A DNA stretch of 64,000 bases. Source: Topomyia yanbarensis (Eukaryota; Arthropoda; Insecta; Diptera; Culicidae). The notes below the pieces were generated by a model. It was not told the origin of the DNA. It made no database searches and was given only the letters and a program-made list of their open reading frames with translations. The stretch covers positions 1,240,001-1,304,000 of the forward strand of contig NC_080672.1 in the NCBI RefSeq assembly GCF_030247195.1, read 5' to 3'. A program made the translations under genes and the position numbers. How positions within the stretch are numbered: position 1 is the stretch's first letter; each line of letters starts with the position of its first letter. This document shows positions 1 to 10,989 of this stretch, in pieces.

Positions 1-767
1 TAGTACGTCTCGAACCTTGCCCCGTCCTTCACGGTAAGTGCACTGCTTTTGCTGCCTAGACTATATTGTATAGGTTCGAATGAAAGGGAATATGCCGAAT
101 ATAATTTTCAAGAGGTGTTGCATAACGAATAAACTCACAGCATTACGATAGCATTATATCGGATTTATATTTGCTCTATAATGACAATAAATGCAAATGT
201 TCATACATGCTTTAAAGATCCTTGTATGCATGTACGCGTTATATCAGCTTTATATACGTATACAGAGCAAGCGATAATGCCATATTACGGCTGTGCGCTG
301 TATGCATTTATGATGCTAATATAGAGCTTGATTGCATTGTAAATGCTACAGTGGAGTTTCAATACTACATTAGTGCAAATGTACAGCCAATATTGTGCAA
401 CGGCTTAATGCATATGATTACTTGGGTATGGTTTATCACAAACCTACATTCTATGATTCATTCGAAACATCCCATCGAATAAAGAATAACTCGGCCTGAT
501 TTAATATCAAATATAAACGTTACAGTGCACAGTGTTTTTAAATGTCGTTTTCGTGCTCTGACTGTAGAAGTTTTCCAGTTACGAAAAATTTTATATGGAA
601 GACCCCTTAAAATTAATTTTTTCATGATAACTTTTTTAGTCATTCTCCTACTTCTAATAATCCTCCTCAAAGTTATATAGTAAAAAATAATTTGATTGAT
701 TTAATAAAACGTTCAATCGATTAACGCACATTCTTCTTTGATTAAATTTTTAACCATAACACCCTTT
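1..767. other. AT-rich intergenic DNA, no gene seen
   Basis: I read both strands and found only short frames without recognisable motifs, RNA folds or repeat boundaries. Confidence 0.5.
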
Positions 768-990
768 AAAGTGGGTTGGCCATGTAGGGCGAATGCCTGA
801 AAGACCAGTCAAACTAATGTTCAGTGGAAAATCTGTAACCGGGTCGTCGACTTCGGTGCAACCCTTCACTCGCCCTACACTCATCTGTACAAGGAAATGC
901 GAGAGTGACGCCGCAATATCGAGCAACCTGGATGTCTACAATATATTTTGTTATAACTGGGAACCGGCGGATTGATCGGTCATGATGATC
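768..990 (+). pseudogene. RTE-like non-LTR ORF2 C-terminal remnant
   Basis: The plus-strand reading WVGHVGRMPERPVKLMFSG resembles the conserved C-terminal tail after the reverse transcriptase of RTE-type non-LTR retrotransposons (pattern GHV-RM-ERPVK-MF-G). Near 955 there is a residue string NWEPA like the NW(R/E)-A motif that ends such proteins. The segment between the two motifs is diverged, and a stop follows near 973. No RT core is present upstream, so this is a 5'-truncated, decayed copy. The clade is inferred from remembered family patterns, not from an alignment. Confidence 0.4.
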
Positions 991-2500
991 ATGATACCTT
1001 TGTTTTTGAAGATTCCGTGGAGTTCATTTTGTTTACATCATTAACACATAGCTATTTGATTCTCTTAGGTACAAAGCGTGGTCCGAGCTTAACGAGTGCC
1101 AGCATGATGAAGGATGGAATCTCGTGGGAAAACTGCATTTCTGCATACTAACTTTATTGTCAATACCAATACAACAAAAAATCTAATTATAACGTATTCA
1201 ACTTCTTTACATTTCCGCATGAAAATTGGTACTCTGTAGTACTAAGCGGCATGCAATCATAAAAAAGTATTAATATTTTTGCGGTAACGAACGTCCTTAA
1301 TCAAATTTATTTATTTTTTAATTTATATTGTATTTATTACATAATGAAACTGGATACGGGTGAGCGCGACTAAATTGGTTTTTGGTTCTTTTATATAATG
1401 AGATTAGAATTTTTCTTATTTTATTTAATACGAGTTACCAACCTTTCCAGATATTCTGAACTTTTCCACATATTTGAAGAAACTGTAACAGTCTTCCAAT
1501 GTGAGCTTGAGTTAAACTCTAAGGATAATGACTAGTTCACACTTCGCATTTATTTTATCATGAGTCTTTACATTACAATTTTGTTTGTAGTTAATAGCCT
1601 TCCCCTAGGTTGATGAATTTGATGGCATTGCTAGCAGCATCAAGCATTTTTCGTGCATCAGTTAAAAGAACCTCTTACAGATAATTGCTTTAAGATGGTT
1701 ATTGCATTACGCCACCTTGCCAAACTAACGATCAAACGCTAGCCTGTGCACGCTGACTCGGCCTACTGGCGGGTAAACATGGATTAAATTTGGCTGTGCA
1801 CCGTGTTTGCAGACATTGTTCCACAGTTTAATGGCGGTGTTGGTGGACTTGCAGTGAACTTCATTGTGTGTCGATTTATTGGCCGACTTCGTCATCGTTC
1901 ACAGGCTTTTTAGCACTAATGTGCTATTGCTATGTGCTATTCGTATATCTAGTTGAGTATTTGTGACAGATGAGTCAGGGAATGGATACAGAACTGGCGT
2001 ATATGATAGAATAGTGGGTAATCCTTCCTAGGATTCGTTGGTCACTTTTTGCGGTGTTGAATTCGTGCATTCCTTCGGGAAGATCGGATTGGATAAATTA
2101 AAGTACGACTAATATACCGACACGCGTGAATAATCCATTTCCGGACAGCAGAGCATGATAAAATTTTAACAGAAAGCAATTGTCGTTAATGGTAAATCAA
2201 TATCATTTGCTGGCATTTAAACGAGTTCGAGTAGTTTGATTGTATGTTACATGTGTCCTTTTTTCTATTTCATTAGTATGTTTTACTGTACTTCTAGTAG
2301 TTTGCTTTTCTACTACTCATGTATTCCAAAAATTAGATCGCCAATTTATACGCTTTTACGCTCTTTGCATCTGTTTTTTTTCTTTATTCGGAGAACTATT
2401 TTTCCTTTTATTGCTAGGTATATCTTAAATTAGATTCAAACTAACACTCAGTAACATAATCAACTACATGTTCCATCATATACGCACACAATCGCTCTCA
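991..2500. other. intergenic DNA, no gene seen
   Basis: AT-rich sequence with no supportable coding frame, RNA gene or clear repeat structure. Confidence 0.5.
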
Positions 2501-3385
2501 TCCAAAATGATCAAACGCTCGTGGCCTTCGCGGTAGCACAAATCTGGTCACAAACGCGAACATGCTATTGTAATAATCCATACATACCCACTCCCGCGAG
2601 CGAAAATGAAAACATTCCGGTGATTGAGTGAACGTTTTAGCACTTATAAACTCATAAACGCGGTCTCAAGTGCGGACCTGCAAACACATGTTTTCGCGCG
2701 ATCATGAATCGGTCACGTTCGAAAGTCCCTACCCTTGACACTAGTACGATAGGTCCATGCCTTCAGTTGAACCAGTACAAAAAATGACCCTTATACTGAA
2801 CAACGCGTCTCATTGCGATATGACTTGAAATCCAGTGATATGGGGAATCTCACTCTCTTCTAGCATTCAGCACATTAACATGCAAATGCTTAAGATCTTC
2901 GAGATCGTCCACGCGCATCAAAACCCGCGATCTCGCAAACATTAAAACACCCCGATGAATAAGTGAATGTTTTAGTAATAATAAACGTATAAACGCGATC
3001 TCAAGCGGCAACCTACAAACGCCCATGTTCTGATAATGTATCGGTGATGTTCGGAAATCTCTACCTTCGGTCTTAGAAGCCTTCAGCTGGACCAAAAAAT
3101 GGCGCTCATATTCACTGGACAATATGTTCGGATGGTCACGCGGTCATGAAATAGAATTTATACACGCGAAGTTACATACACGCGACATACAAACGCCCAC
3201 GTGATCGGACCCGTTAACATAAAAACGCTCGAGCTCTTCGCGATGATACCAGCGATCGCAAAGTCCCTACGCCCGCACATATCGTACAATGAATAACACC
3301 TTCAGAATCACGGCCCGCTGCAATTGGCATCCAGCAGTGTTTTAGTCTCGTTTGCAAGCGAGTGACTCTGACGGAGAGCCCTTAC
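2500..3385. repeat. degenerate tandem repeat, units about 335 bp
   Basis: Stretches near 2610-2735 and 2945-3070 align along their length. Both carry a 'gtgaa(c/t)gttttag' motif, then 'cataaacgcg' or 'tataaacgcg', 'aaacgc' and a final 'tccctacc' or 'tctctacc'. A third, shorter unit (about 3130-3275) ends in 'agtccctacgcc'. The array is diverged, suggesting an old satellite or the internal repeats of a mobile element. It ends just before the 3' end of the minus-strand protease homologue gene. Confidence 0.5.
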
Positions 3386-3598
3386 GAAGTTTAAAAGAAA
3401 AGGTTTACGAAATATTTATCCGACAATTCTCTTGAAAAGTCATTGTGACAATATATAATTTCAATTCATTTTCCTTTAATTCAAATTATGTTGGTTGTGG
3501 GGTGCAGATTAAACTCCCACAATCCCTCTTACGTCACTGGCCAAGAATAATGCAAGATCAACCTCAGTGTTGCAAACCGCTTCACAAAATGAACCTAC

Positions 3599-4522
3599 TT
3601 AGTTCAATATTTCAACGTCAGTATTTGCTCCTATCCACTCTAGATACTCAGTTAGGCGCGTGTTAACCGCTGATCGACCACGATCGCACCCTCGAATTCC
3701 AGAAAAGTGGAACGAGTGAATCCCGATGACAAGTTTTTCACCGTCGACATCCGCGTAAACTGGACTACCTTCATCACCCTGAAATTTTATGAGAAAGATT
3801 TTTAGTTACTGTTTTCCTATTAATTCCAACCAACACTAACATCACAAGGACCTCCATCGTCTGTTCCGGTACAAATGTGTCCATCCCGGACAAAACTATG
3901 CGACAAACCACATACGAAATTGGAAATCACTTCCGCATGTGCAAACTGCAGATGCTGCAGCGGCAGTGGTTCATTGTCTCTGTTTCCGGTGTTACCCCAA
4001 CCAACGAGTGTGGAATTCCAACCATTGAACGTGAACGGAATGTGGTATCGTCGGGGAAGATTCGCTATTTCGACATAGTTTCCCAGAATGGCTGGTCGGG
4101 AAAGTTGTATTATTGCCAAGTCGTCTCTGTTGAAAAATGAACTATAATTCGGATGTATGATGATGTGCGACGGAATGTTAAGCACTGGGATGACTTCAAC
4201 GATATTGGTCATATCACTGGCACCGGCCACAACCGTCAAAGTGTTTGTTCTGAAATTGTCGAAAAAGTTTATGAAAGTTTTCAAAATTTTTGCAAAGATA
4301 TTTATACCCAGAAACACATTTCGCAGCCGTTAGGATAAATCTGGTTGAGATCAGCACGCCACCACAAAAGGTGTGATCGGATGTACCGGAGATCAGTATA
4401 CCAACGGAAGAAGGAAAATCAAGCGGCGATGCTGTTTGTCCATTGCTAATCCTTCCTTGCAGTTTCGGAGAAACTGCAAAGGATACAGCCAGCAGTGAGC
4501 CGAACAACAGAAGTGTTTTCAT
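3599..4522 (-). CDS. S1 serine protease homologue SPH-1, catalytically dead (H57K, S195E)
   Basis: Three exons read on the minus strand: 4522-4308, 4249-3841 and 3778-3599. Both introns are short, GT-AG and phase-consistent, giving 267 aa. MKTLLLFGSLLAVSFA is a signal peptide, and an activation site R|ISNG follows near residue 24. The S1 scaffold is clear: FCGGVL, LTAAKCV, a DDLAII motif with Asp115 at the D102 position, VGWG, paired cysteines and a C-terminal EWI helix. The His57 position is Lys68 and the Ser195 motif reads GDEGSP (Glu211), so hydrolysis is not expected. It is the tandem paralogue of the gene at 4701-5615, with identical intron positions. The start is chosen because it begins the signal peptide. 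Likely a secreted regulatory or binding protein; the role is not known from sequence. Confidence 0.85.
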
Positions 4523-4654
4523 CTTTCGTGCAGAACCTAAACTAACTGCATCACGAAGAACTGATTAAATTTAACAGTTGGGAAGTTCCCGAGACGTATC
4601 AAACCATTTCTCAAAGATTAGATAACTTAAATCAGTCTAATGCAGTCAAGAAAA

Positions 4655-4660
4655 TTTATT
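4655..4660 (-). terminator. polyadenylation signal of SPH-2
   Basis: AATAAA on the minus strand (TTTATT on plus), about 40 bp past the SPH-2 stop codon. Confidence 0.6.
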
Positions 4661-4700
4661 GAAAATCTCAAACGTCAACCAAAACAAATCAGATTGCTAA

Positions 4701-5615
4701 TCATGGTCTTATCTCAACACCTGTATGCTCTACTAACCAATTCAGGTGCTCGGTAAGGCGCGTATGAACAGCCGATCGACCCCGATCGCACCCGCGAATA
4801 CCAGAAAAGTGGAACGAATGAATTGCGATCACAGTAAACTCTCCACCCTCGGTTATCATGACTGGACCACCTTCGTCTCCCTGAGAAAAAGAATATTTTA
4901 TTTTCCTTCTTGATAACTTCAACCAAACCAAAAAAAAGCTCACCTCGCACGGACTTCCATTGTCTCCTGAAGTGCAGACGTGTTCATCGGTAATGAACGA
5001 GTGGGACAACCCGCAGACAAAGTTACTAATGATCGGATTACGCAAGACCTGCAGATGCTGCAGTGGCACAGCTTCGTCCTCCCGTTGGCCTGTCTTGCCC
5101 CAACCGACAAGAGTTGCTCCAAATCCGTTGAATGAATTTCCAACTTGGGATCGACTGGGTAGTCTAGCGACCGCTACTGTGGGACCTAGGGTGGCCTCCC
5201 TAGCTAGTGTCAAGAGTGCCAGATCTGCACGATTTATCACCGTTGAACTGTGGTTCCAGTGAAGTCGAACGTGGGTTACCGGTAGGAACTGTTGAACACG
5301 CGTCATGTCCGTTGATCCCAGCAGGACGGTTAACATCGTTTGACTATGTGTGTGATTGAAGTTAGTAGCTTGACTATTAAAGTTACATGTTTGTACAGCT
5401 TACCGTATAACGCAGTTGGCAGTAGTCAGAACGAATCGGGGTGTTACCAGAACTCCAGCGCAGAACGTATGTGCATCATCTCCCGAGATCATGATACCTA
5501 CCGTGAACGGGAAATCATTGGTTCCTGCCTGCTCTCCACCGGAGATGCGGGCGTTTCTGTCCTCGATAGCAAAGGCCACCGTCAGGGCGAAGAAAAAGAT
5601 TAGTACACTTTTCAT
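4701..5615 (-). CDS. S1 serine protease homologue SPH-2, catalytically dead (H57N, S195E)
   Basis: Exons 5615-5404, 5343-4944 and 4880-4701 on the minus strand join through GT-AG introns (donors GTAAGC and GTGAGC) into a 263-aa protein. The start at 5615 is preferred over an upstream in-frame Met because MKSVLIFFFALTVAFA is a signal peptide. The activation site is R|ISGG. The His57 position is Asn67 (LTTANCV), Asp102 is kept as Asp111 (RADLAL), and Ser195 is Glu207 (GDEGGP). The C-terminal exon is nearly identical in pattern to SPH-1 (HSFHFSGIRGCDRGRSAV shared), showing recent tandem duplication. An arthropod initiator (TCAGTT, minus strand, plus coordinates 5643-5648) lies about 30 bp upstream of the ATG. 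Function is inferred to be non-proteolytic. Confidence 0.85.
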
Positions 5616-5699
5616 CTCCAAACAGCTTGATTGTTTACGTCGAACTGAACTCGAATCGGTTTGAGCGATTGCATGCAATTCTCGGTGTCTGATTGATCG

Positions 5700-6269
5700 C
5701 TCATAAAGTGATTAGATATAATTAAACTGGTAAGGTTCGCGTTAATATAAAAGCGACGTTTTATTTTATGAATTTCTGATCATGGTGTTCTTTTAATTGA
5801 GCTAGTCGTACTTTGATTTTCGTCTTTTGGTACGCTTGGACATGCAATATCTCAATGCAGTTGTACATAACAAGATAATGCTATCGATTTGCATGTCACC
5901 TTCGAGAGTGTGATGTATTTAGCTTCCACTACTAAGGTAATAATGCAGTTCCTCTGCATCTGCTAGCCCAGACCAATCATCACTCTTCGTCACAAATTTG
6001 GTATACCCCCCTACCCTCCCAAAATGCTACGTCATTTAAGCATGGCCCCACTGAAATTGCACAGTTCCCATCTCCCTCTAGTGATTTTTACGGGTGAAGA
6101 TTATCGAGATGCTCAAAACTTGTAAAAATCTATGGTCACTTTTTCCCAGACATTTTATTGGCATCTCCATTAGAAGTATCAGTAAAACAAGCACAGTTCC
6201 AACTACCGATTTGTTGCTTATCCACAGGACAAACAGTCCAGTATTGACTTTAAACAATCTCGCTTTAGA
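5700..6269. other. intergenic DNA, no gene seen
   Basis: No coding frame, RNA gene or repeat boundary can be supported here. Confidence 0.45.
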
Positions 6270-6407
6270 GCTATACTGCCCATATAATCATTAGAGTCCC
6301 ATATGGATATATACCACAACATGATTGTCCCATCCATAAGGCTCAACGAAAAATGTAAATCTTGAAAAGCGTTTTTCTCGACTTGCTGTTTTTCAATCGG
6401 GGACTCC
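6270..6407. mobile_element. MITE, truncated copy of the family at 8360-8610
   Basis: It shares with the 8.4-kb copy the start 'tactgccca', 'agagtcccatatgga', the middle 'cccatccataaggctcaa' and 'cttgctgtttttcaat'. It stops inside its right inverted repeat at 'ggactcc', exactly where the 5' end of a non-LTR element begins (6408). Confidence 0.6.
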
Positions 6408-7410
6408 TCAGTCTATCTTGTGACCTCGCACAAAGCAGAAGCGAAAAATAGCTACGCTATAGCAGGCTATAGGCACCAATGAAGCCTTGTGTTCTATATC
6501 AGTGCATAAACAATATTGTATCGTTGCCCCGGCTGCGGAGTGAAATGAGTTTGCCAAATGAAACAAAAGTGCCCGTGCTACGGGATAACACGATTTCGAT
6601 CAACTTTAATAAAACTCGTGTTAGACTCACAGTTCAGGAAGTGGAAAAATTAGTTAAAGATAAAATGGAGCTTAATCTCGCTGAAGTTACGTACATTCTG
6701 CTGCATCACGTAAAACCTGTGTTTTGATCACTTTTAGAAGCTTAGCACAGGCCGAAAACTTCATTGCAAAGAACAACATGCAACACGAGGTCGAATTTAA
6801 TAACACCAGAATCAAGATCCCCGTGCATATTGAAAACGACATGGTGGACGTGTGTATCCATGATTTGGCCCCGCGCACTTGCGATGATTACATGAAACGA
6901 ATCATGTCGCAATTATGAGAAGTAGAATCTATTCCGAATTACTCCTGGAGAAATTTTTTCAACGGCATTCCCAACGGCGTTCGTATTGTGAGGATGCGAG
7001 TGACTAAACCAATACCTTCTTACATGACTATCGAATGCAAATAACCGAAGGAAGGCGTGACCTATAAGCAAACAACGCTAATCACATATCCCGGGCAGAC
7101 CCCTACATGTCAATTCTGTAATCATACAGCCCACTACGGAAAAGCATGCGCCAAAGAAACTAGTCAAAACTCATCTACTACAGCCAACTCTAACAAGCTG
7201 CCACCGACGCTTACAGATAAACCAAAAACAACGATCCAATTAACCAATAATACAGGTACAACGTCCACGACAACCACTCCTAAACCAACAACTAGCATCG
7301 CCAACAAAGAAGTAAATTTCGATGAAGACGGATTTACAACAGCGACCCGACTACTCATTATAAATAAAAATTACTATTGTTCACGAAAAACTCCGCCTTT
7401 TTATGAGTAA
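6408..7410 (+). pseudogene. non-LTR retrotransposon ORF1 remnant, family beta copy 1
   Basis: The 5' end is TCAGTC at 6408, the same start as another copy at 60308, while the upstream flanks differ; TCAGT is also the arthropod initiator. ORF1 probably begins at the ATG at 6545 (MSLPNETKVPVLRDN). Pieces follow in different frames: residues with KMELNLAEVTYI, then AKNNMQHEVE, then WRNFF-GIPNGVRIVRMRV-KPIPSYMTI, then a CCHC-like knuckle (CQFCNHTAHYGKAC). This is the order seen in mosquito Jockey-like ORF1 proteins (RRM-like fold, then zinc knuckle). Several frameshifts and a stop near 7040 break it, and no ORF2 follows. Confidence 0.65.
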
Positions 7411-8340
7411 ACACCCCTTAAACAAAAAATTATCTCAAAAACTCAACGTAGGGGTTAGGTATTTTTAACACTTAGAATGAGTATGCAAAGTTTGAACGTT
7501 AAGCAATTTTGGAATGGCAGGTAACACCGCAAATCATGTATTCCCAGAGACGTTCTACAAAAAGCTTCGTTACCGAGCCGTTTGTCGATATTTTTGCATA
7601 GAAAAATTACAACATGTTATTGAAGTGATACACTATAATGTAGATAAGTTTTGATAAATTTGCTTCACGCAAAGTTCTAAAAAAAATTCGCAAAAATAGT
7701 GTTTCTTTTTCACGCTAAAACCTTTACCCCGTTTAAAAGCATACATGAGACAATTATTCTCTCGGTTCACACCCCGTATTCGAATACTTTTAACATATGA
7801 TGATGATCATAGTAGGCGAGCTCTCTCCTGTAACCCTGTCGCCTTTTCTTTTGCTCTCGGTTTTGTCCCGTACCTTCTAACAGATAAAAGTGCGTTTTCA
7901 CATACGGTAATATTGCTTCGTCAGTTAATCGTAAGCTGATCGTCGGTAATCCATTGTACCTGAACAACTTTGTTTAAGTGGGCCCCAAAAAATTGCCAGA
8001 ACGATTCCTACGTTACTCAAGGAAGGAAGGGCCAGCCAGCAAAAGGTTTTAGAAGGAAAAGCTGGGTTGCTTCGATTGAATTTTATGGCTTGGGTGTTTC
8101 CCTATCTGCTGCCACTACTGTGTGAAGTGCGTATTCATCTAAAAATAGGTACCACCATTATTTTACCTTACCTTTCTTGTATCTTTTATATTCCTGCACT
8201 GGGCCTTAAGCCCGTGCAAAAATTTCTTCCCCTGACAATAATTCATCTCAAGATGAGATGGAGGTCGAAGTAAAATTGGCTCCTCAGCTTCAGATATATC
8301 TATGCTCCTTGACAGGGCTTCACGTGATCTTCTTCTGGGC
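7411..8340. other. intergenic DNA, no gene seen
   Basis: Mixed AT-rich sequence with short frames only. I see nothing that supports a gene or a named repeat. Confidence 0.45.
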
Positions 8341-8359
8341 CAAAGTTTTGACGTAGGAC

Positions 8360-8610
8360 TACACTGCCCATAAAAGCATAAGAGTCCCATATGGATTTTT
8401 GTCGAAAATGAGATATCTGTTGGATTGTATTCTGTATCACCACTGAATCACAATGAACCAATAAGATTACCAAGTTTGTTATGAAAATACCGAAAAAATA
8501 CCAAAACATGGTTATCCCATCCATAAGGCTCAATAAGAATGAAAATCTTCAATAGTGTTTTTCTCGGCTTGCTGTTTTTCAATATGGGACTCTTATGCTT
8601 TTATGGATAT
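8360..8610. mobile_element. MITE with terminal inverted repeats of about 30 bp
   Basis: The left end 'cataaaagcataagagtccc' is inverted at the right end (8579-8606). There is no coding capacity. A shorter relative lies at 6270-6407. Confidence 0.65.
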
Positions 8611-8619
8611 ACTTATCTT

Positions 8620-9830
8620 TGTTTTCGATATGGGGGTACACTGCAAATTCAACAAACATGGTATGTAACGAAAAGTGGTCAGGTAAACGCTTATAATTCA
8701 GCCATTTCTCGATAAATTTTAAAATTGTTTGCGCATATCGATCAGAAATACTTCTAAGAACAGATTCCAATAGATAAACCAAAAGATTTTTGATATCATC
8801 GCATTAAAAATTTAAATTATGCATACCATAGTGAAAATACCACGTATTAGCACACAAAAAGGTAGCGCTTTCCAAGTCTGGCACGACAGATTTACGTACC
8901 TAACGTGCAATGCTTCTATCATCGACTACTTAAAGAATGGATTTGGGCGGACAAGTTCAGTTGCCTGTTGGATGGTAGTCGGAGCAGATCACTGCGCTGC
9001 CTGTTCTCACAGTCAGTGTAGCTGAGTGAAAAGTTTGTTAAACTGGCTGTAGAGGTAGGCTACGCAGTTCCATCCAACACGCGACTGAGTTTGTCCGTTC
9101 AAACACCATACTTCAAGGGGTGTGTCGCTTAGAACACTGTGCCATCACCTACGATAACGCGATTTAAGATTACGATTCACAGTAATACACGATCATTTCA
9201 CTCATTAGCACAATATGTGGCACAATGAGCCACACTTTTTACAACTCAAAAACTGTCAACAAAGTGTAGTTGAATAATCATAGCAACCATTGCTTTTGTT
9301 TTACTGAACAGCATGGCACATTGCGGCACAAGCTACCACGCTGTTTATTTGTGAGCACAATTCGATTTGTGCTAAGCGACTCACCCCTTGCCATGCTTTC
9401 TTTTGTGATGTGCTCGTCTCAAGCACACTTTTATGTACAATCTCGAACGCATTAATACGAACACAAAATCGCTTATACAGTTGAGCTCCATGTGCAAACA
9501 CGGATAACATAGCGTGGTGGTACTAGTTTTCTCTTTCGTTCTACCCGTCATCATCAGCGTTGACTCATTTTGCTTTGTGCGTACCTCCCATTCGTGTATG
9601 GACATGTGTTTGAGTACACACAGCTGTTCGATTCGAACATTGTACAACTGAACACCGTTCGCTTGGGTTCAGTGTTTGAGGCGAATGTGTAGGTAAGTGT
9701 ATCTAATTTGTTAGCATGTGTAGCCTGCATGATAGCAATCTGTCCTTTCGTTGCCCAAAGACTAAAAATTTCTTAGCAGCAAATATACGCGAATCGATGG
9801 AAAGCACAACAAAAGTTTATTAATTACGTT
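8620..9830 (+). repeat. dispersed LTR-like repeat gamma, copy 1
   Basis: It is homologous along most of its length to 31415-32180. It contains a TATA-like 'TACTTAAAG' near 8927 and an initiator TCAGTT at 8957-8962, the arrangement of an arthropod pol II promoter. Flanking coding sequence is absent, so a solo LTR or promoter-bearing element fragment is likely. Termini and target duplication were not resolved. Confidence 0.45.
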
Positions 9831-10045
9831 CGATCAATTAATAGATTAATAGACATGCTACAAAGCCTATTTGTGAATGAATACACTGCCACTGAAAAAA
9901 CTATCTTGTATATTTATAGCTTCGATATATGATTAAGGCCATTTGTATGCGTACTTTGTGAAAGTTACCATCATGGCAAAATGTAACTAGAAAGCTTGGT
10001 CTATACATGAAATGTCTGTCTAAAATTTTAAATTTCTTCGCCGGT
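9831..10045. other. intergenic DNA, no gene seen
   Basis: Short AT-rich spacer between repeat gamma and the gypsy remnant. Confidence 0.4.
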
Positions 10046-10049
10046 TTGG

Positions 10050-10600
10050 GTTTTTTTACCGCACACAATCGAAACCATCCAGGCACAATTAGTCTATACC
10101 CTCCAACGACAAGATCACCTTTTCCCAATTCGCTTCGGAACGCATGATAGGGTCTATACGTGATGACTTCGTCAACTCAGGACGAGACTCTTACCAGTTC
10201 AAAATACATTGCCGTCAACTCCAACACATTTCAAATGTGAGATAATGAGTCAGTGATGTTGGTTTTATCTTTTCCAAAAACAATCGTGTAAGCCTGAAGT
10301 TTCAGTACCCATAGAAAAACTCGAATGCAAGGCGTTAAATTGAAACAAAATATAGTTTCAAGAGGTTTGTGATCAGTTTCTAGCTGGAAATTAATTCCCA
10401 AGAGACAGTTTTGAAATCGTTCTACTGCCAATGCTAGAGCTAAGACTTCATTTGCTGTCTGGGCATTTCGACGTTCTATATCAGTGAAACTTTTACTAAC
10501 GCACGAAATTGATCTTGGGCTTGCCTAAAAGAATTGAAGTAATACCGACCCTAGACTATCAAGCGATGCATCAGTCACCAATCTTGTATTGTGCTTTTGA
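10050..10600 (-). pseudogene. Ty3/gypsy pol remnant (RNase H and integrase-proximal part)
   Basis: On the minus strand the reading runs TRLVTDASLDSLGSVL, then ERR-AQTANEVLALALAVERFQ, then GINFQLETDHKPLETIF and DKTNITDSLSHI. This is the RNase H signature of Ty3/gypsy polyproteins (TDHKPLE; N-ADxLSR). After a deletion, SELGKGDLVVGGYRLIVP matches the linker that precedes the integrase zinc finger. One in-frame stop and missing sequence show it is dead. No LTRs were found next to it. Confidence 0.65.
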
Positions 10601-10739
10601 AGATATTCAACTTTACTAATCAGACAGCTTATCGAACGATGTTTGTTCTTCCGTTTCCCACAGCCGGATTTTTCGTCAACAGGCTGACCACAAATCAACT
10701 AATGATATCTGAATATTTCAAACGCATTCAGAAAAGCAT

Positions 10740-10989
10740 ATCTTGGGCATTTTCAGTCAAACTGAATCACGCGAGAAACGCCATTCCGGAAATCTCTGCG
10801 TAGCGAATCACACTCCGAAGCAATTTTCATACGTCCGTCTGTGTAGGCTTATCTTGTTTCAGTAGCCGATTATGGTTCTCCCAAAGTTCAATTCCACGAT
10901 AAAGCATATCAATCGATACCTACTATAAAAATCAACCTAAATCGATTCAATTGTTACTTCCCATCGAAACAACTAGTAACAATACCACT
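10740..10989 (+). promoter_or_regulatory. promoter region of protease gene at 10990
   Basis: TATAAAA lies at 10924-10930 and an initiator-like TTCAATTG about 25 bp downstream (start predicted near 10949), leaving a 5' UTR of about 41 nt. The 250 bp upstream is conserved with 12830-13083, including 'aaactgaatcacgcgagaaa' and 'gtagccgattatggtt'. The two tandem genes therefore share cis-regulatory sequence. Confidence 0.65.

Noticed and set aside
2500..3385. CRISPR-like array
   Set aside because: Units are about 335 bp and degenerate, with no short identical repeats or spacers; the context is a eukaryotic genome.
3599..5615. Calling SPH-1 and SPH-2 pseudogenes
   Set aside because: Catalytic residues are lost, but frames, signal peptides, splice sites and cysteines are intact in both, so they are kept as genes.
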